Of a stretch of 64,000 nucleotides of DNA, positions 1 through 12,383 are shown in pieces. A program made the translations under genes and the position numbers. How positions within the stretch are numbered: position 1 is the first letter of the stretch; each line of letters opens with the position of its first letter. Source of the stretch: Ganoderma boninense (lineage: Eukaryota > Basidiomycota > Agaricomycetes > Polyporales > Polyporaceae). The notes below the pieces were generated by a model. It was not told the origin of the DNA. It saw only the letters and a program-made list of their open reading frames with translations, and did no database searches. The stretch lies in assembly GCA_002900995.3 (NCBI GenBank), contig CM035309.1:1432389-1496388 (forward strand). Direction: 5' to 3'.

Positions 1-1863
1 ATTCTGCGAATCCACACACTGATGGACTCACACCCCATCAAATCTCTTTTCCCCTTAAATCTCTACAAACGGTCGTACAATAGCCCGTACATCCGCTTCT
101 ACCCCTCCCACCACACAAACCCAAGACTGTGTCTTCCAAAAGCGGCATTGCTTCTCAAGAAGACGCTCCATGCGAACCCCCTGTCCGTCATGCGGACGGC
201 ACCATCTCTTTCTACCCCGACTACCCAGAATGCTCTCTGGCATTCAACCCACTTGATGACGAATGCCAACCTGGCAATCGTCTAATCGACGTGTTCCAGG
301 ACAGGATCACCCTCCAACTGTCCCACCCACCCAAGGACGACCCTGACGAACTACAGAAATGGATCCGTCGAGATCTCCAACCACGCATTGACAAGGCACG
401 ACATGACCAGTCCTGCCTCCACGCCTTCACCGACGGATCTGCCTCCTCTACTAGCGGCAAATCCAGTGCCGGTTACATCCTCTTCCATGGCACGACTGAA
501 CTCCATTCCCATGCAGAATGGTGCGGCCGCGGCTTCTCCTATGACACTGCACTCCTCCTTGCCCTCCAAAAGACACTCAACGTCAGCATGGCCCAACCCT
601 GCTCACATATTCAAATCTTTTCCGACTCGGCAAAGCCCTCCATGACGTACGTGACGGAAACGAATCTTCACTCCAAATTTCACGTCTTCTACGGACGTGG
701 TTTCTCCGCTCTCCTCACCACCGCTTCACGTTCTCCTACGTCCCGGGCCACTCCGGTGTTGAAGGCAATGAAGCGGTCGACAACTTGTCGGCGCCGTCCG
801 CGTCCCTTCGGACTGGACTTCCCGCCCCACCTCATACGCGTTCCTCAGGGCCACCATTACTCGACTCTTGACAGACTCTGACTGTGCCTCTCGTCGTCAC
901 CCTACTGAGGTCGAGACAGACAAGGTGGCAGCTCACGTGGGGAAACAAGTACCCACCGGACCAATCGCGCGCGCACTCATCAATGCACGCCCTTCCTCCA
1001 AGAAAAAACCTCATGCACGCCTACGGAAGGACTCGTCCATCATCTTCTACTCCCGCATGTGTCGACTTATCTCTGGCCACGCTCCTACTGGCAATTACCG
1101 CCTCCGCATGAGGAGCAAACACAACGAACCCACCGCGTGTCATGCGGCGTACGGGCACACGACGCCCACAAAACAACCATGTTGTCCAGGACCGACTTCA
1201 CATCCTACAACATTGTCCATTTACGCCCGTCGACCCCTCGGACGTTACAACCGGAGGCCGCCACTTACTTGGAAGATTTGGATCCCTTCCCTAAGATCTA
1301 CTGGTTCTTCGGGATAACCCTTACGCCTTCAGCTTCGGAGGCACCCCCGACTCGAACATACCACCTCCCACGCGGAACTTCTGGCGCATTGCCGGCTCCA
1401 TCCTCTTCTCCAAACTACGGGACGATCCTATGGCCGTCATTTCTGACCTTCCAGACGATCACCCCATAACACTCGCAATGGTACAGGACCATGACTCCTT
1501 CACCTCGACCTTCTATCGCGATTATAAAACCCGCTCCAAGTGGGCCATCATCGCCTACAACAACCATGTTATGTATCCGACGCTCAACTGCGTCCACCAG
1601 GAGCATCAATTACTACTAAACACACGAGGGCACTATGTAACCCTCGACGATTTTTCCGACAACAACACTCAACACACGGACTAGACTAATCCCTTAGTCC
1701 GTTGTCCCTTTCCGCATCTGGCCTCAGGCCGCGGACCCGCCATGGTCAAACTAACGCGGGATAGCGTGTGCGCTGTCAACGTTACAGAAGAGAAGCAAAC
1801 CTGTATATGTACTAGATACTGCCAATACACGAGATAATAAAAAAAAAAAAAAAAAAAAAAAAA
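1..1863 (+). mobile_element. 3' remnant of a non-LTR (LINE-type) retrotransposon
   Basis: The left edge carries the C-terminal part of a LINE polyprotein. An RNase H domain is visible: the motif FTDGSAS with the first catalytic Asp near 432, SDSA with another Asp near 624, and a frame-shifted YVPGHSGVEGNEAVDN near 741-785 giving the usual His and last Asp. The expected Glu between the first two appears as Asp (context FSYDTALLLAL). Further on is a tail with GHAPTGNYRLRMR and a broken Cys/His knuckle near 1130-1225. The reading frame changes several times and contains stops, so the copy is dead. It ends in a run of 25 A at 1839-1863, typical of target-primed reverse transcription. The reverse transcriptase part lies outside the window, so target-site duplications cannot be tested. 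Confidence 0.72.
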
Positions 1864-2169
1864 GATATCTAAAGTATATGCTGATCACGACGAGACGGAA
1901 AGCTACACGACGCGAGAGGTCACTATAATTACGCAATGGCTGTTGTACACACTATATATTCTAGTAAATGCAAGGTTGGCGACTATATGCGTCGGAGAAT
2001 CCCTAGAGGTACAGTTTAAATGCAGCGCTGCAGAAGAGAGGCGACTCTAGCCTCCTCTACCCGACGATAGATATGTGGTGCCCATCTCCGGAAACGTTGG
2101 AAGCAGCCAGCAGCCAGCAGCCAACTCGAGCCCGAAATGTAAATGTCCAAGAAGATGAAGGCATACAGC

Positions 2170-4603
2170 TCACGCCAGGTCCCCGACCTTGGGACACTTG
2201 ACGCTCACGAGCTTCGCGCCCAAGTCCGAGTTCTTGTCTCCAAACTTGACCGTCCTCGTCCACGTCTTTGGCCGCTTCGCGCGCCGCGAGATCGCCGACC
2301 CGCCCTCGACGCGCGCGAACCGTGAGTTCACGCCCTGGAACCTGTCACCCAGCACCGTCTCGCTCGCTTCATCCTCTTCGTCGCTCGAGACCTCGCCCTC
2401 GTCGTCGTCATCGGAGTCGTCGTACTCGTCGTCGGCAGGCGGCTCCCATGCACCTTTCCCCCGCTCCCTCGTGAGGACGAGCGCGGTCAACCGGCGGCCG
2501 TACAAACACCCGGTATCGAGGCCAAGAGTCCAGCGCCGGACGTCCAGGTCACGCGACGCCGCGTGCCCGTAGACGACAGTCGATGGGAAGCACGGGAGCT
2601 CCTTCTCGTCGTCCTTCTTCTTCCTCGCGTCTTGGGCCTCGCCCTCTGCAAGCGCGAAGGGATCAATGGAAGACGCGTTGGCGCGAGCGAGGTCATCCTC
2701 GTCGTCGTCGTCAGTGAACCCGGCGCAGCGCTTCATCTGGCCGTTCCAGACCTTCGCCCACGGCGTGCCCTTGTTGGCCTGCCGTGTGACGGTCCCGTCC
2801 TTCCGGATGCTGCGAATGTTGAGGATGACCCATGGGTCGCGGTTGTGGGGGATGTCCTCGAGGAGTGCGTGTTCCTGCAGGACGCGGAGCTGGTCGACAC
2901 CCCCGTCCTCGTCGAGGCCCTGTGTGCGGGAGCGGAAGCGGCGCCTGGAAGTGCGACGATCCGACGTCGATCGTGGGATACTGGTACCCGTCGTCGCCGT
3001 CGTCCTCGCCTTCTTCGTCAGCCGAAGGCGCGTGCGCTAGCGGTTGATGCTTATCATCGGACGCCTTGCGCGGATCGTACGGGAGAAGGCCGGCGTGAGC
3101 GAGGAAGAAGTGCTCGGAAGGAATGTGGATCACGAGCGGGAGGGAGTAGAGGAATTGCGCCTGTTCTGCGTTCATGTCTCTGCATCGTCGCACCCATTGC
3201 GGTGACGTCGGTCAGCGAAAACCACTCAACGCCCAAGACCAAACGCAGGATGCGACGATGAGCACCGTGCAATTGAGACTCACCTAGCGATGTTGTAGTG
3301 GTCTCCGAACATAATCCAGTCCTTCTTCGCGCGGCCCTTGCCTGGTCCTGGGATGCGCTTCCACCACTCCGCGCGCCATGTCCCCTGTGCCCGTTTGCGT
3401 GCAACATCGATCCACTCTTCAACGTCCGATCCAGCGCCATTCGGGTCTTTCTTCCGATCCCGTAGCCATTCCGCCTCAATGAGCTCGAGGAACTCAGACC
3501 CTGTACCCACGGCCGGGCCGGCGTCATATGACGCAGTCCCGAACCCCAAGGGGAGGGAGGAAGCAAAGGCCGATAAGGAAGAGGGGAGAGAGAGATGCCT
3601 TGGTGAGCGCAGGCGTGCTGGGGTGAAGGGAATCTGAAGTTGTTCGAACCAGTCCCGCCACGCACGCCATTGGATGACCATCTGGTCGTGGTTGCCTCGA
3701 ACGGCGTAGATAGGCCTGCAAGGGGGAGTCTTGGTGTTGCGCTGCGAAGTACTTGGCAAGGATCCTGTGAGCCGAGACGAGTCGGCGGCGCCTTTCGCGC
3801 AGAGACCTTGCTTCTGTCGCACGATGAAGTCGAGGATGGCAAGGGACCCGGCCTCCGTTGACTTGGCGAGGAGGTCCCCTGACATGAAAATGGTGTCTTT
3901 TCGTGGGTTATACTCGACCGCCGCGAGTAGGTTACTGAGAGAGTGCGAAGGTGAGCATTACGTTCGTGAAGGAGGCGAGGCGTGCACGTGTGCCCAGTCT
4001 GCCGCTGCTGCTCATGTGGCCTCGGAAAGGAGGGCAGTGGGCTGATGAACTCATGACCGAAGAGGTACTCGAGAATCGCGAGTGGGAAGACTGCGCTTCG
4101 CGGAACCCACGAAACGGAGCGCTGGTATATTCCTCCGACGAACGTGCAGCGGTGGATTGCGTGTACTCACTGGAGTGACTGGTTCATCCCATGGGTATCG
4201 CCGATGACTATGACCCGCTCATCGTGTGTGCCTACATGGCGAGGACAACGTTGTCAGTGTCGGAGTTGGCTTCGGCCGCAGGAACAGCCGTGACGAGTCG
4301 CTCACCAATCCCGAAAGCCTCAGGGGGGAGCGTATGTGTGTGGATGTACTTGTTGAAATCCGGGAAGGCTGTGATAGATGAGGAGGTCAGCGCTCGGTAA
4401 AAGTTTGCTACAAACGGGGTGCGATACTCACGAAACTTGGTGTTACCCTTGTGCTGGGTCGCGAAGGGAGCAAGCGTGTATTGCTGTGCTCTCGAGAGGA
4501 GGAAGGGTTCGTGGAGGTACGCGAGGAAGAGGACAGCGATGACGAAGAGGTACACGACGAGGGTACTCGCCGCGGACGGTCGCGTCGGCGCCCGACCGTA
4601 CAT
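2170..4603 (-). CDS. ApaH-like PPP-family phosphatase, probable vacuolar endopolyphosphatase (Ppn2-like)
   Basis: A metallophosphatase of the PPP superfamily, ApaH-like branch. The metal-binding motifs appear in order: GDTHG, GDLLAKST, GNHDQ, HAGLLPYDPRK, GHAASRDLD, followed by GLDTGCLYGRRL. Yeast Ppn2, which cleaves inorganic polyphosphate in the vacuole, has this architecture with one N-terminal membrane anchor. Here too residues about 14-33 form a single hydrophobic segment right after the start. Exons I infer: 4603-4432, 4368-4306, 4231-4171, 3934-3284, 3179-2988 and 2944-2170. The intron at 3935-4170 is unusually long (236 nt). A 43-nt intron at 2945-2987 is needed to keep frame and is the least certain. 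Two Asp/Glu-rich stretches, one between the HAG and GHAA motifs and one in the C-terminal tail, look disordered. A bacterial-type diadenosine tetraphosphatase role is the main alternative. Confidence 0.82.
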
Positions 4604-5047
4604 CTTTGGCGGGGTGGTCTAGAGGAGACGCTGAGAGGAGGTGGGGGAGAAGGGGCTTGGGGGAAGAGGAGGGGATGTGGTCTATGGACCTGGAGAGAGG
4701 CTGGGGTCGCGTCATATACTTGGAGGGGAGAGGCAAGGGCATGAATGCACGTCGCTCTACGCGCACTGACACTGCTCGGCTGATCCACCTCTCCCGATCA
4801 CGGCGCTGACGACACTCGACAACACCTTTCCGGCCTCCCTTCAATTTCACCTGCCCTCCACGCCCAAATATCCCTTTTCGGCACTCTCAGGGGCCACACT
4901 GGCCAATCACCGCCCGTCTAGATAATCTCCTCGAACGTGGCCCAACTATGTAATAAAATATTAATACCCATCGTCCTCCTCCCAATGTCCCCGTACAAAC
5001 TCCGCAAGCTCACTCAAGCTGGTACATGTCCCAATAGAAGAGATGTT
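4604..5047. other. intergenic, promoter side of the phosphatase gene
   Basis: This is 444 bp between the start of the phosphatase and the 3' end of oxalate decarboxylase, both on the minus strand. It must hold the phosphatase promoter. I see no coding exon and no clear TATA box. Confidence 0.5.
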
Positions 5048-7025
5048 TCAAGGCTGGGGGGCGACAATCACTGCTTTCTCCTTACTCAGCTGCGCGATCG
5101 TCTCATCGGACAACCGGAGGTGCGCCTTCACAAGCTCCGGCGGCGTCAACGCTAGCCACTACGTTTACATGGACCACGTCAATCCAGTCCGACATCCCAG
5201 GCACGATTCGAAAGCCTCACCTGGTTCAGACTTATGTCCCTGAAAATATCTGGGAAACAAAAACCAGCAACTCAGCCCGGTGGAAAACGACCCGGCGATC
5301 AGAAGCTAACCTGTCTTGAGAATCTCAAGCACTCGCAGTGTATCCGGCCCGGTGTTCTCGATGTAATGCCCTGGACCCCTTCCATCAGACTCCGCTTTAA
5401 CTCACGGACAGAGCCACGGTGTTACCAAAGGAAGACGGGATGTACGCAATGTCGCCGGGCTGGTAGTCGAACGTTCTTGCGTTCCCACTCGAACCAAACA
5501 GCGTGATGCGCGCGTTCCCCTCCCTGCACGCACTTTGTGAGCGAGGTGCGTGCAGCGAACCGCGGATAACCAAAATGCTCACAAGATGTACGTCCACTCG
5601 TCTTCGGTGGGGTGCCACTGAGCGCGGCAATGGTCGTAAGCTCTTTACCAGGGTGGGAGTCGAACAAGCTTCGGCCTCTCACGTGTAGCTCACGCATCGA
5701 GTTGCGTTCCACTGAGACTTCGGCCACCGCAATCTCCTTGGCGACCTTGAAGTTGCGTGAATCGGCGATTTTCACTGTCCCGCCAGAGTAACGCGTCGGA
5801 GCCATGTTGGCGAAGTCATACGAGTAGGGTTCGGGTGGCGCCCCATTGGGGCTTTCAGGAGCTGTGTCGCTGGTAGGTGCCGCTGGCGGGAGGTCAGCAG
5901 GAGTAGCGTTAGCGCGAGGGCGTCCGCGGTAAGGTGATGCGAGACGCACTGCCCGGAAAGATGTACAGTTCTTGACCGGGAATCTGGTCGAAGGCGGATT
6001 GTTTGGCGTGGAAATTCTTCGCGATGACCTCCTTGGGCGTGTGCGCTAACCAGTCTGTCAACTGTTGACGAGAACTTTAGCTTAACAGAATCCATGAAGC
6101 AACGCCGAGACTGACCAAGAACGTATCATCTTCGCTGAAATTGCCGTCGCCGAAGACCTGCGCAAGCCGAGTATTGGTCCAGAGCGGCCACGGTAGTAGT
6201 GCCGCACTCACTAGAAGGAACTCGACACCGTCTTCATCATCCCCCGTAGCTTGGATTGAATGGGGCTGTCCGGCAGGAAAATACCACAGCGAACCCTTGG
6301 ACTGTGAGGAAATATTGGTAAATGGTCACTAAAGTCTAGAATAAACTATAAGCGTACCACATTCTTTACGTAGTTCTGCCCGTCCGCGTTAACGGTAGAT
6401 ATCTGAGCTGTGCCCTTCAAGACGTATGCCCACTCGGCGGTCTTGTGCCAATGCAGCTCGCTGCAGCATGCCAGTCGTCAGAGGGTATGGTAATCAAAGA
6501 GAAACGATGCAAAAGCTCACCGAATCGCACCCTTCTTGAGACGCATGTCAACGGCAGCGATGTTCGTCGCGATAGGCAGCTCCTTGAGGTTCTGTTGACG
6601 CGCCCATCCACCCGGCTGTAAACGGTTATGGCTCAGATCGAATGACCACTTGGCGTTGGCGCTATTCTCCGTTGCCTGTTAGCAGGGAGGGGTAAATGAC
6701 GAAAAATATAAGTTGCTGACATGTCGCCGTGATCCGTAGTCGGAGGGGCAAGGAGATCCGCGTTCTGAAGCTGCAAAGGGACATTTTCCGGGCCCATGAC
6801 GTCAGCACCAAGGGATTCGCGGATGGGCTGGGGTTGAATGTGCGAGTCAGGTTCCCAGAGTCGAGCATTGGGGTCGTCGCTGGCGTTGGGGACGGATGGC
6901 CAGGATGCGGTGTCCTTAGTCTTAGTGGAAGGTGTCGGTGAGCTTTGTACTGGCCGAGATGATACTGCAAAGAGAAGAAACAACAGGAGAGTCGAGAGCA
7001 TCTTGCGAGCGAGTGTGCTAGACAT
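5048..7025 (-). CDS. oxalate decarboxylase (secreted bicupin)
   Basis: Converts oxalate to formate and CO2 using manganese bound in cupin domains; wood-rot fungi use it to control secreted oxalate and pH. Both cupins are complete once introns are removed. Cupin 1 reads ELHWHKTAEW and cupin 2 ELHWHPTEDEW, each with the His-His-Glu metal ligands; in both cases the motif is split by an intron. Supporting blocks are LWYFPAGQPHSIQ, GDIAYIPSSFGHY, ENTGPDTLRVLE and a C-terminal SLNQWLALTPPELVKAHL. The start at 7025 gives MSSTLARKML followed by a hydrophobic stretch, a good signal peptide; a second Met eight residues on would also work. The stop is at 5048. At least seven short introns are needed. 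The active-site lid was not resolved, so oxalate oxidase activity cannot be ruled out, but the bicupin layout favours decarboxylase. Confidence 0.93.
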
Positions 7026-8583
7026 GAAAGCGGCCATGCAGGAGTGGCCCACAGCAGTCGAGAGCGGGAGACGAGTACAGATCGAAGTCGAAAAGGTGAA
7101 TAACCAGGGAGAGCTGCGAGGACAAAGAGTCGATGGGCGGGTGGGGTTGGAGCCACTCTGCTCTTAACGGACACCATGACCTTGATATGCTTTGCTGACA
7201 CTTGTCGAACGGAGGTTGACACTGATTAGACGCACCGACGCCTGTCCGGCCACCTTGGGTATGTCGTTTTGGGCATAATAGCGAGTGGCCGCACCGGGTT
7301 TCCGAGAGATACTACGTCTCGGAAGAGACGGTTGCGGATAGCACCCGAGAGCGGGGGGTGGCGGGCGTTCCAAGGTCTTGAAAGGAGGAATCCGTAAGAG
7401 AACACACCTTTGTCTTCACGGCAGTCGAGGCTCTAGATTTAGCCATGACAAGGTCGTGCAGGGAGATGGAGCGTTGACTTGATCCTTCAAGCTGAGCGAG
7501 ATGGGCAACAGTGCCGGCTCCTAGCCTCCTACGCTTGCCACAGCGGCCCTCCGGTTTCATCGCCATGACACGCGCGTCCAGGTCGAACAGGTTCATCTTT
7601 TCTCGCGGGAGGGGCAAGAAAAAGCTAGTGCGTATATAGCGGCGTAACATAGCTCATTTGAAGCATAGTGCGGAGGGCGAAACAAACGCATGAGAGGACG
7701 AGGAGCACGCAAGTGCAACATGAGCGCCCAGATGGTTGTTTGGCTTCAGACGCTTGAGGACGCTTGTCAGACGCGCAATCCTGATTGGTGTATCTGACAG
7801 ACGGGCCGAGACTCCCGACTGCTCTCAGTTTGTTCAGCTTCCACCATGCGCGCCGTGCAAGCAGATACCTCTTATAAGAGCTATTCGGCTCAGTGCAGCC
7901 ACAGCTTGCGTGTGTATCGCCTTGGTGAAATACCCGTCAACTTGTGAGCTCTTTTGACTGGATTTTGACACAAGGACGGGAGCTGACACGATTGATACAC
8001 CTTTGAGGGGAGGCGACAAAATATGCAGAGGTTAACGTCCCTCATGAGAAGTGACAGCGGTGAGAGGGCGCACAAGAGAGAACGCAGTCCTGTTAGGCGA
8101 CGCAGACGTTGGTGGCGGTAATCTGGCGGCGACGCTCCTCGTAAGCCCGCCTAACAATCGTCGTGTAGTCTGGAATGTTTGCCGGCTTGGCTTCATCGTC
8201 GATATAAGCTTCGAATTCGGGCATGGTGGTAGCTACTACCGACGAGCAGAGGAACCAGGATTGTGGCACATTCAAATTGCGAACTTCAGGAGTGAAAATG
8301 ATACGATGACGATGACGTGTACAAAGACAGCATCGACCAGAAGGCTTTCTGCGTGTTGGTAGTGGGTTGTGAGTGAGGAGGGGATTCCGATTACAAGGGA
8401 AAAGCAGAGATGAGGCAGGGATCGGCAGATGCCGATGGAGCAGAATGCGTTTATCACGTGAAAGCCACGTGATGGTGACCTCGATCTCGCGAAGACGTCA
8501 TTGGCGGTATCGGGGATCAGTCCTGTCTGTTCCTCCCAAGCTTCTGCCATCCCCCAACATCCACGAGCTTCAAGACCACCAGA
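7026..8583. other. intergenic with weak open frames
   Basis: This is 1.5 kb between two divergently transcribed genes. A minus-strand frame at 7312-7650 could encode about 110 residues including MNLFDLDARVMAMKPEG, but I recognise no family and no splice pattern. Promoters for oxalate decarboxylase and the transketolase-like gene must lie here. Confidence 0.35.
8093..8275 (-). CDS. possible exon of an unknown small protein
   Basis: This frame has an acidic, protein-like composition (PEFEAYIDDEAKPANIPDY, then VRRAYEERRRQI). It stays open upstream to about 8305 (IFTPEVRNLNVPQ). I do not recognise it. The other exons and the start are not identified, and it could be a chance frame. Confidence 0.28.
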   Translation of the reverse strand: MNVPQSWFLCSSVVATTMPEFEAYIDDEAKPANIPDYTTIVRRAYEERRRQITATNVCVA

Positions 8584-11119
8584 ATGTCGCTTGCAAATGC
8601 CCAATTTCCCATTGACATGAGCAAGCTGCAGAAGTGGGTGGACGCTGCAAGATCTGCTCCTTCCGCTCACCTCGCTGACGCCAATCAACCAATCCGCGCT
8701 ACCGGCGCCACGCAGGCTGCAGCTTGACCCATCGTCCAGCAAGCTAACCGCAGAGCAGAAATCGGCTTTACAGAACAACATCCAGTTGATGCGCGATGCC
8801 ATTGTGATGTTCACAACGACTGGTGCCGCGCGTGGCGTGAGCGGTCATACTGGTGCGTATACATCCAGTCTTGCCGCTCTTCCTGGTCGTGCCTCTGACC
8901 GCGCTCCATTTCAGGTGGTGCCTTCGATACCGTCCCTGAGGTCAACATGCTCCTGGCACTGTTCAACACTTCTGACAAGTATGTGCCCATCCTCTTCGAT
9001 GAGGCCGGTGAGTCGAATTTCATTCGGATTAAATGCGGTCTGACTAAATGCTGTCGCATCTCGTACCACTATCTCGCAGGTCACCGTGTTGCAACCCAGT
9101 ATCTCGCCTCTGCGCTTGATGGTGCCCTCCCTTGGGAGCATCTCCTCCACTACCGCGAGGCCAACTCGAAGCTTCCGGGCCACCCTGAGCTCGGTCTCAC
9201 TCCCGGTGTGAAGTTCTCCTCCGGCCGCCTTGGACATATTTGGCCGTTCGTGAACGGTGTCGCCTTGGCCAATCGCGACAAGACCGTGTTCATTCTTGGG
9301 TCGGATGGCTCCCAGCAGGTACACATTGATCCCCCTTGCTCTCGCACGCACGTTCTCATGGGCATATGCGACTGAATAGGAAGGGAACGACGCTGAGGCG
9401 GCCCGCCTTGCCGTCGCGCAGAACCTCAACGTGAAGCTCATCATCGACGATAACGATGTGACCATCGCGGGCCACCCATCCCAGTACCTGAAGGGCTATG
9501 ACATTGCGAAGACCCTTGCTGGCCATGGCCTCAAAGTCGTCACGGTTGACGGAGAGAACATCGAAGCGTTGTGGGCGGCTCTCGTAGAGGTCATCCAGTA
9601 CACCGGCCCAGCCGCAGGTATGCCCATTTTTCCACTGAAGCGGGGCAATGTTTTCACACTGTATGCAAAGTTATCTGCAAGCGTAAAATGGCCCCTGGCG
9701 TGCCTGACATTGAAGGCAGCGCGCATGGTCACGATGTCATTCCCGTGAAGAGCGCACTCAAGTACTTCCAGAAGCGCGGTTACCCCGAAGAGCCATTCGC
9801 GGGCATCCTCAACAACATTAAGCCGTATGCATTGCCATACCTATACACCGGTTCGAGCAAGGAACTTGGTGCAAACCGAGTGGTGTTCGGAGAAGCAGTT
9901 AATCTTGTTCTTGACAAGCTGTCGAAGGAAGAGGCTGCTAAGAAGGTCATGGTCATCGACAGTAAGCTCTTTCTTGTGGGGGTGGGGAGTAGAAGTATGA
10001 GGTGGACTAACATTTCCTTCAGGCGATCTCGAAGGTTCGACCGGTTTGAAGGTTATCCATCAGAAACACCCAGAGGTCTTTGTTCCATCCGGCATCATGG
10101 AGCGCGGCAACTTTAGCGCTGCTGCCGGTTTCGGTTTCGATGCGGACAAGTACGGAGTGTTCTCGACATTTTCTGCGTTCCTGGAGATGGTCGTCTCTGA
10201 GGTTACGATGGCCCGTCTCAACTTCTGCAATGTCCTTTGCCATTTCTCTCACTCCGGAGGTGCGTAGCAACCACGCATCTAAACAAACATCTATTCATTT
10301 TTGTTTTTCAGTTGACGAAATGGCGGATAACACTTGCCACTTCGGTATTAACTCGTTCTTTGCTGACAATGGTCTCGCGGATACCCATTCGTGGCTGTAC
10401 TTCCCTGCGGATGCTGCCCAAATGACCGCGGTCATCCGACGCGTATTCTTCGACAAAGGAATCCGATTCGTGTTCTCGACTCGCTCGAAGGTGCCATGGA
10501 TCCTCAAGGAGGACGGTTCCAAGTATTTCGACGAGAATTACGAGTTCGTCCCTGGCAAGGACGAGGTTATCGCCGAAGGCACAGCCGGTTACGTCGTCTC
10601 TTATGGCGACATGCTCTACCGTTCCTGGGACGCCGTCCTTCGCTGCAGACAGGAGGGACTGAACGTCGGATTGATCAACAAGCCGACGCTCAACCTGGTC
10701 GATGAGCGGGCGATCCGCAAGGCCGGCTCCAGCCATTTCGTCCTCGTCGTTGAATCGTTGAACCAGAAGACTGGGGTAAGGACCCCGCTAAACTTCGAAA
10801 GATAACATCTCTGACATTTTTTCTCTGCAGCTTGGCTCCAAGTTCGGTACCTGGCTCCTTGAGCGTTCCCTCACTCCTCGATACGGCTACATGGGTACGG
10901 TCAAGGAAGGTGAGCATAGCAACGTTTGATGATGACAACCTTCAGTCAATGTGGATACTGACGAATTTGCAAGGCTGCGGCGGTCTAACCGAGCAGATTC
11001 CCTTCCAAGGACTCGATCCTCAATGTACGTCATCTGTGCTGCAGCACCGCTTGTGGAGGTGATGCTTACCTTTCGGTTTTGTAGCGATCATCAAGCGAAT
11101 TCGGGAGCTTTCGCAGTAG
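8584..11119 (+). CDS. divergent transketolase-family enzyme (TPP-dependent)
   Basis: A thiamine-diphosphate enzyme of the transketolase family. In order it shows: a substrate loop SGHTGGAFDTVPEV; the TPP/Mg motif beginning GSDGSQQEGNDAEAARL and continuing to IIDDNDVT; the pyrimidine domain with SDLEGSTGL, then GIMERGNFSAAAGFG carrying the catalytic Glu; the CHFSHSG His; and a C-terminal transketolase domain. The start at 8584 gives MSLANAQFPIDMSKLQK. The first intron (8634-8715, 82 nt, branch CGCTGAC) restores frame to LQLDPSSSKLTAEQK; later introns split HTG|GAFD, EA|GHRV and SQQ|EGN. The stop is at 11117-11119. Canonical transketolases have SGHPGAPLG and a GDGC/GDGEL motif, so this is a distant relative. 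Transketolase, dihydroxyacetone-synthase-like or another ketol transfer all remain possible. Confidence 0.82.
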
Positions 11120-12383
11120 ACGACTCGGAGAGAGACGCTATTGACTGTGTCAGTGTACGATGTGCTCAGCAAAGAAGACAAGAATTGTATCACCCCCATG
11201 TATCAACTTAGACGACATAAGAATACAGTGTCCGTGTCCGGCTTCGCTCGCTACCGTAACCGGCCCCCAGTCGAGTCAAGTATCTTCCGACTGCGCCCGA
11301 CTCCATGCTGACAATTGAGGGTTTCAAGCAGCAGTGGATACCCGCAGCTCAAGTGATTCTTCCTCATGCCGATCCGAGGTCTGCAGTGGTGGACTCGATC
11401 AGTTGCTGTCTCGGAGGCGGCCTGAAACTGAGTCATTGTTGGGCTCAAAGGGACATTGGAATACCTTCTGGACAGCCGTAAGTAGTCACGGTAAGATAGA
11501 AGCACATTGCTGACACTTATATCGGTGATTGCAAGGGGGATGGCATCTTCGTTTTTTCGAAGGTCTGCCGTTTCCGCCAGATGACCGTCTCGCGTTGGCA
11601 TGCGGTGGAAGGTACTTCGTAGGCGATAGCAGTTTCTGCAAGCATCTCATTGTTCCAATATGACGAGATGTGGCTGCAGCTTGCGGAGCGCGTATGGTGG
11701 TTGTGGCTTCAATGCGCGCTCACTGCTGCTGTTTGTCCCAATGAACCCTTGGCGTCCCGGGACTGCAGGCCATTGAAACCCACAGGCGCGGTTGAGGAGA
11801 AATGCATCTGACTCCTCGCAAAGGCCGTTCAAAAATTTCCTCTCGAAGCCTCCCGATAACGATGGAAAAGGGTACAGGCGAGGCATGCCCATACGTACAA
11901 GCATCCATCCATGCCGTTTGTTACGTTCTGCGCCGCTGCCGGAGCTCGGAGGTAGCTTTGCGTGCGACTTCTCCGAGGGCGGCTTCTTATGATCCTGCGG
12001 GCTGACTCGATAGCATCTCCAGGCTCGCGTCTCGTTTCTTGCCCTGGAGCACCAAATCTTCGCTGACGAACTTTCCACAGCTTCCCTTCGAAGAGAAGCG
12101 AGTGCGGGTGCGTCAGTCGTGACGCGCGCTTCCGGTGGATGACCGAAAACCCGGTCAGTCAGACGTGGGTTCTGCTCAGTCGCTTCCGGCCGGAGACCTG
12201 CAACGATCTGGCCGTCGTGCGCTGCTCCGATTTCACCGAAACCGAGACGGAGAGGATAGGCCAACGGGTATATAAGGTAGCTTCTGTCTCGAGACACAAT
12301 ATCGGTATCCTCGAGAGCTAGGCTGAATCCCAGTCACCTACCCTCCTCCACTCTCGAAACCCCGAGTCCTACATTAATCCACG
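11120..12383. other. intergenic, promoter of the alcohol dehydrogenase
   Basis: 1.26 kb without a supported gene. A 216-codon minus-strand frame at 11647-12297 has no family signature and overlaps the likely promoter. The last 150 bp carry a TATA box. Confidence 0.5.
12269..12276 (+). promoter_or_regulatory. TATA box of the alcohol dehydrogenase gene
   Basis: TATATAAG lies 108-115 bp before the ATG at 12384, inside otherwise GC-rich DNA. A pyrimidine-rich stretch (CACCTACCCTCCTCCACTCTC) follows before the start, typical of fungal transcription start regions. Confidence 0.6.

Noticed and set aside
11647..12297. 216-codon minus-strand frame
   Set aside because: No domain, no splice signals, and it covers the TATA-containing promoter of the alcohol dehydrogenase.
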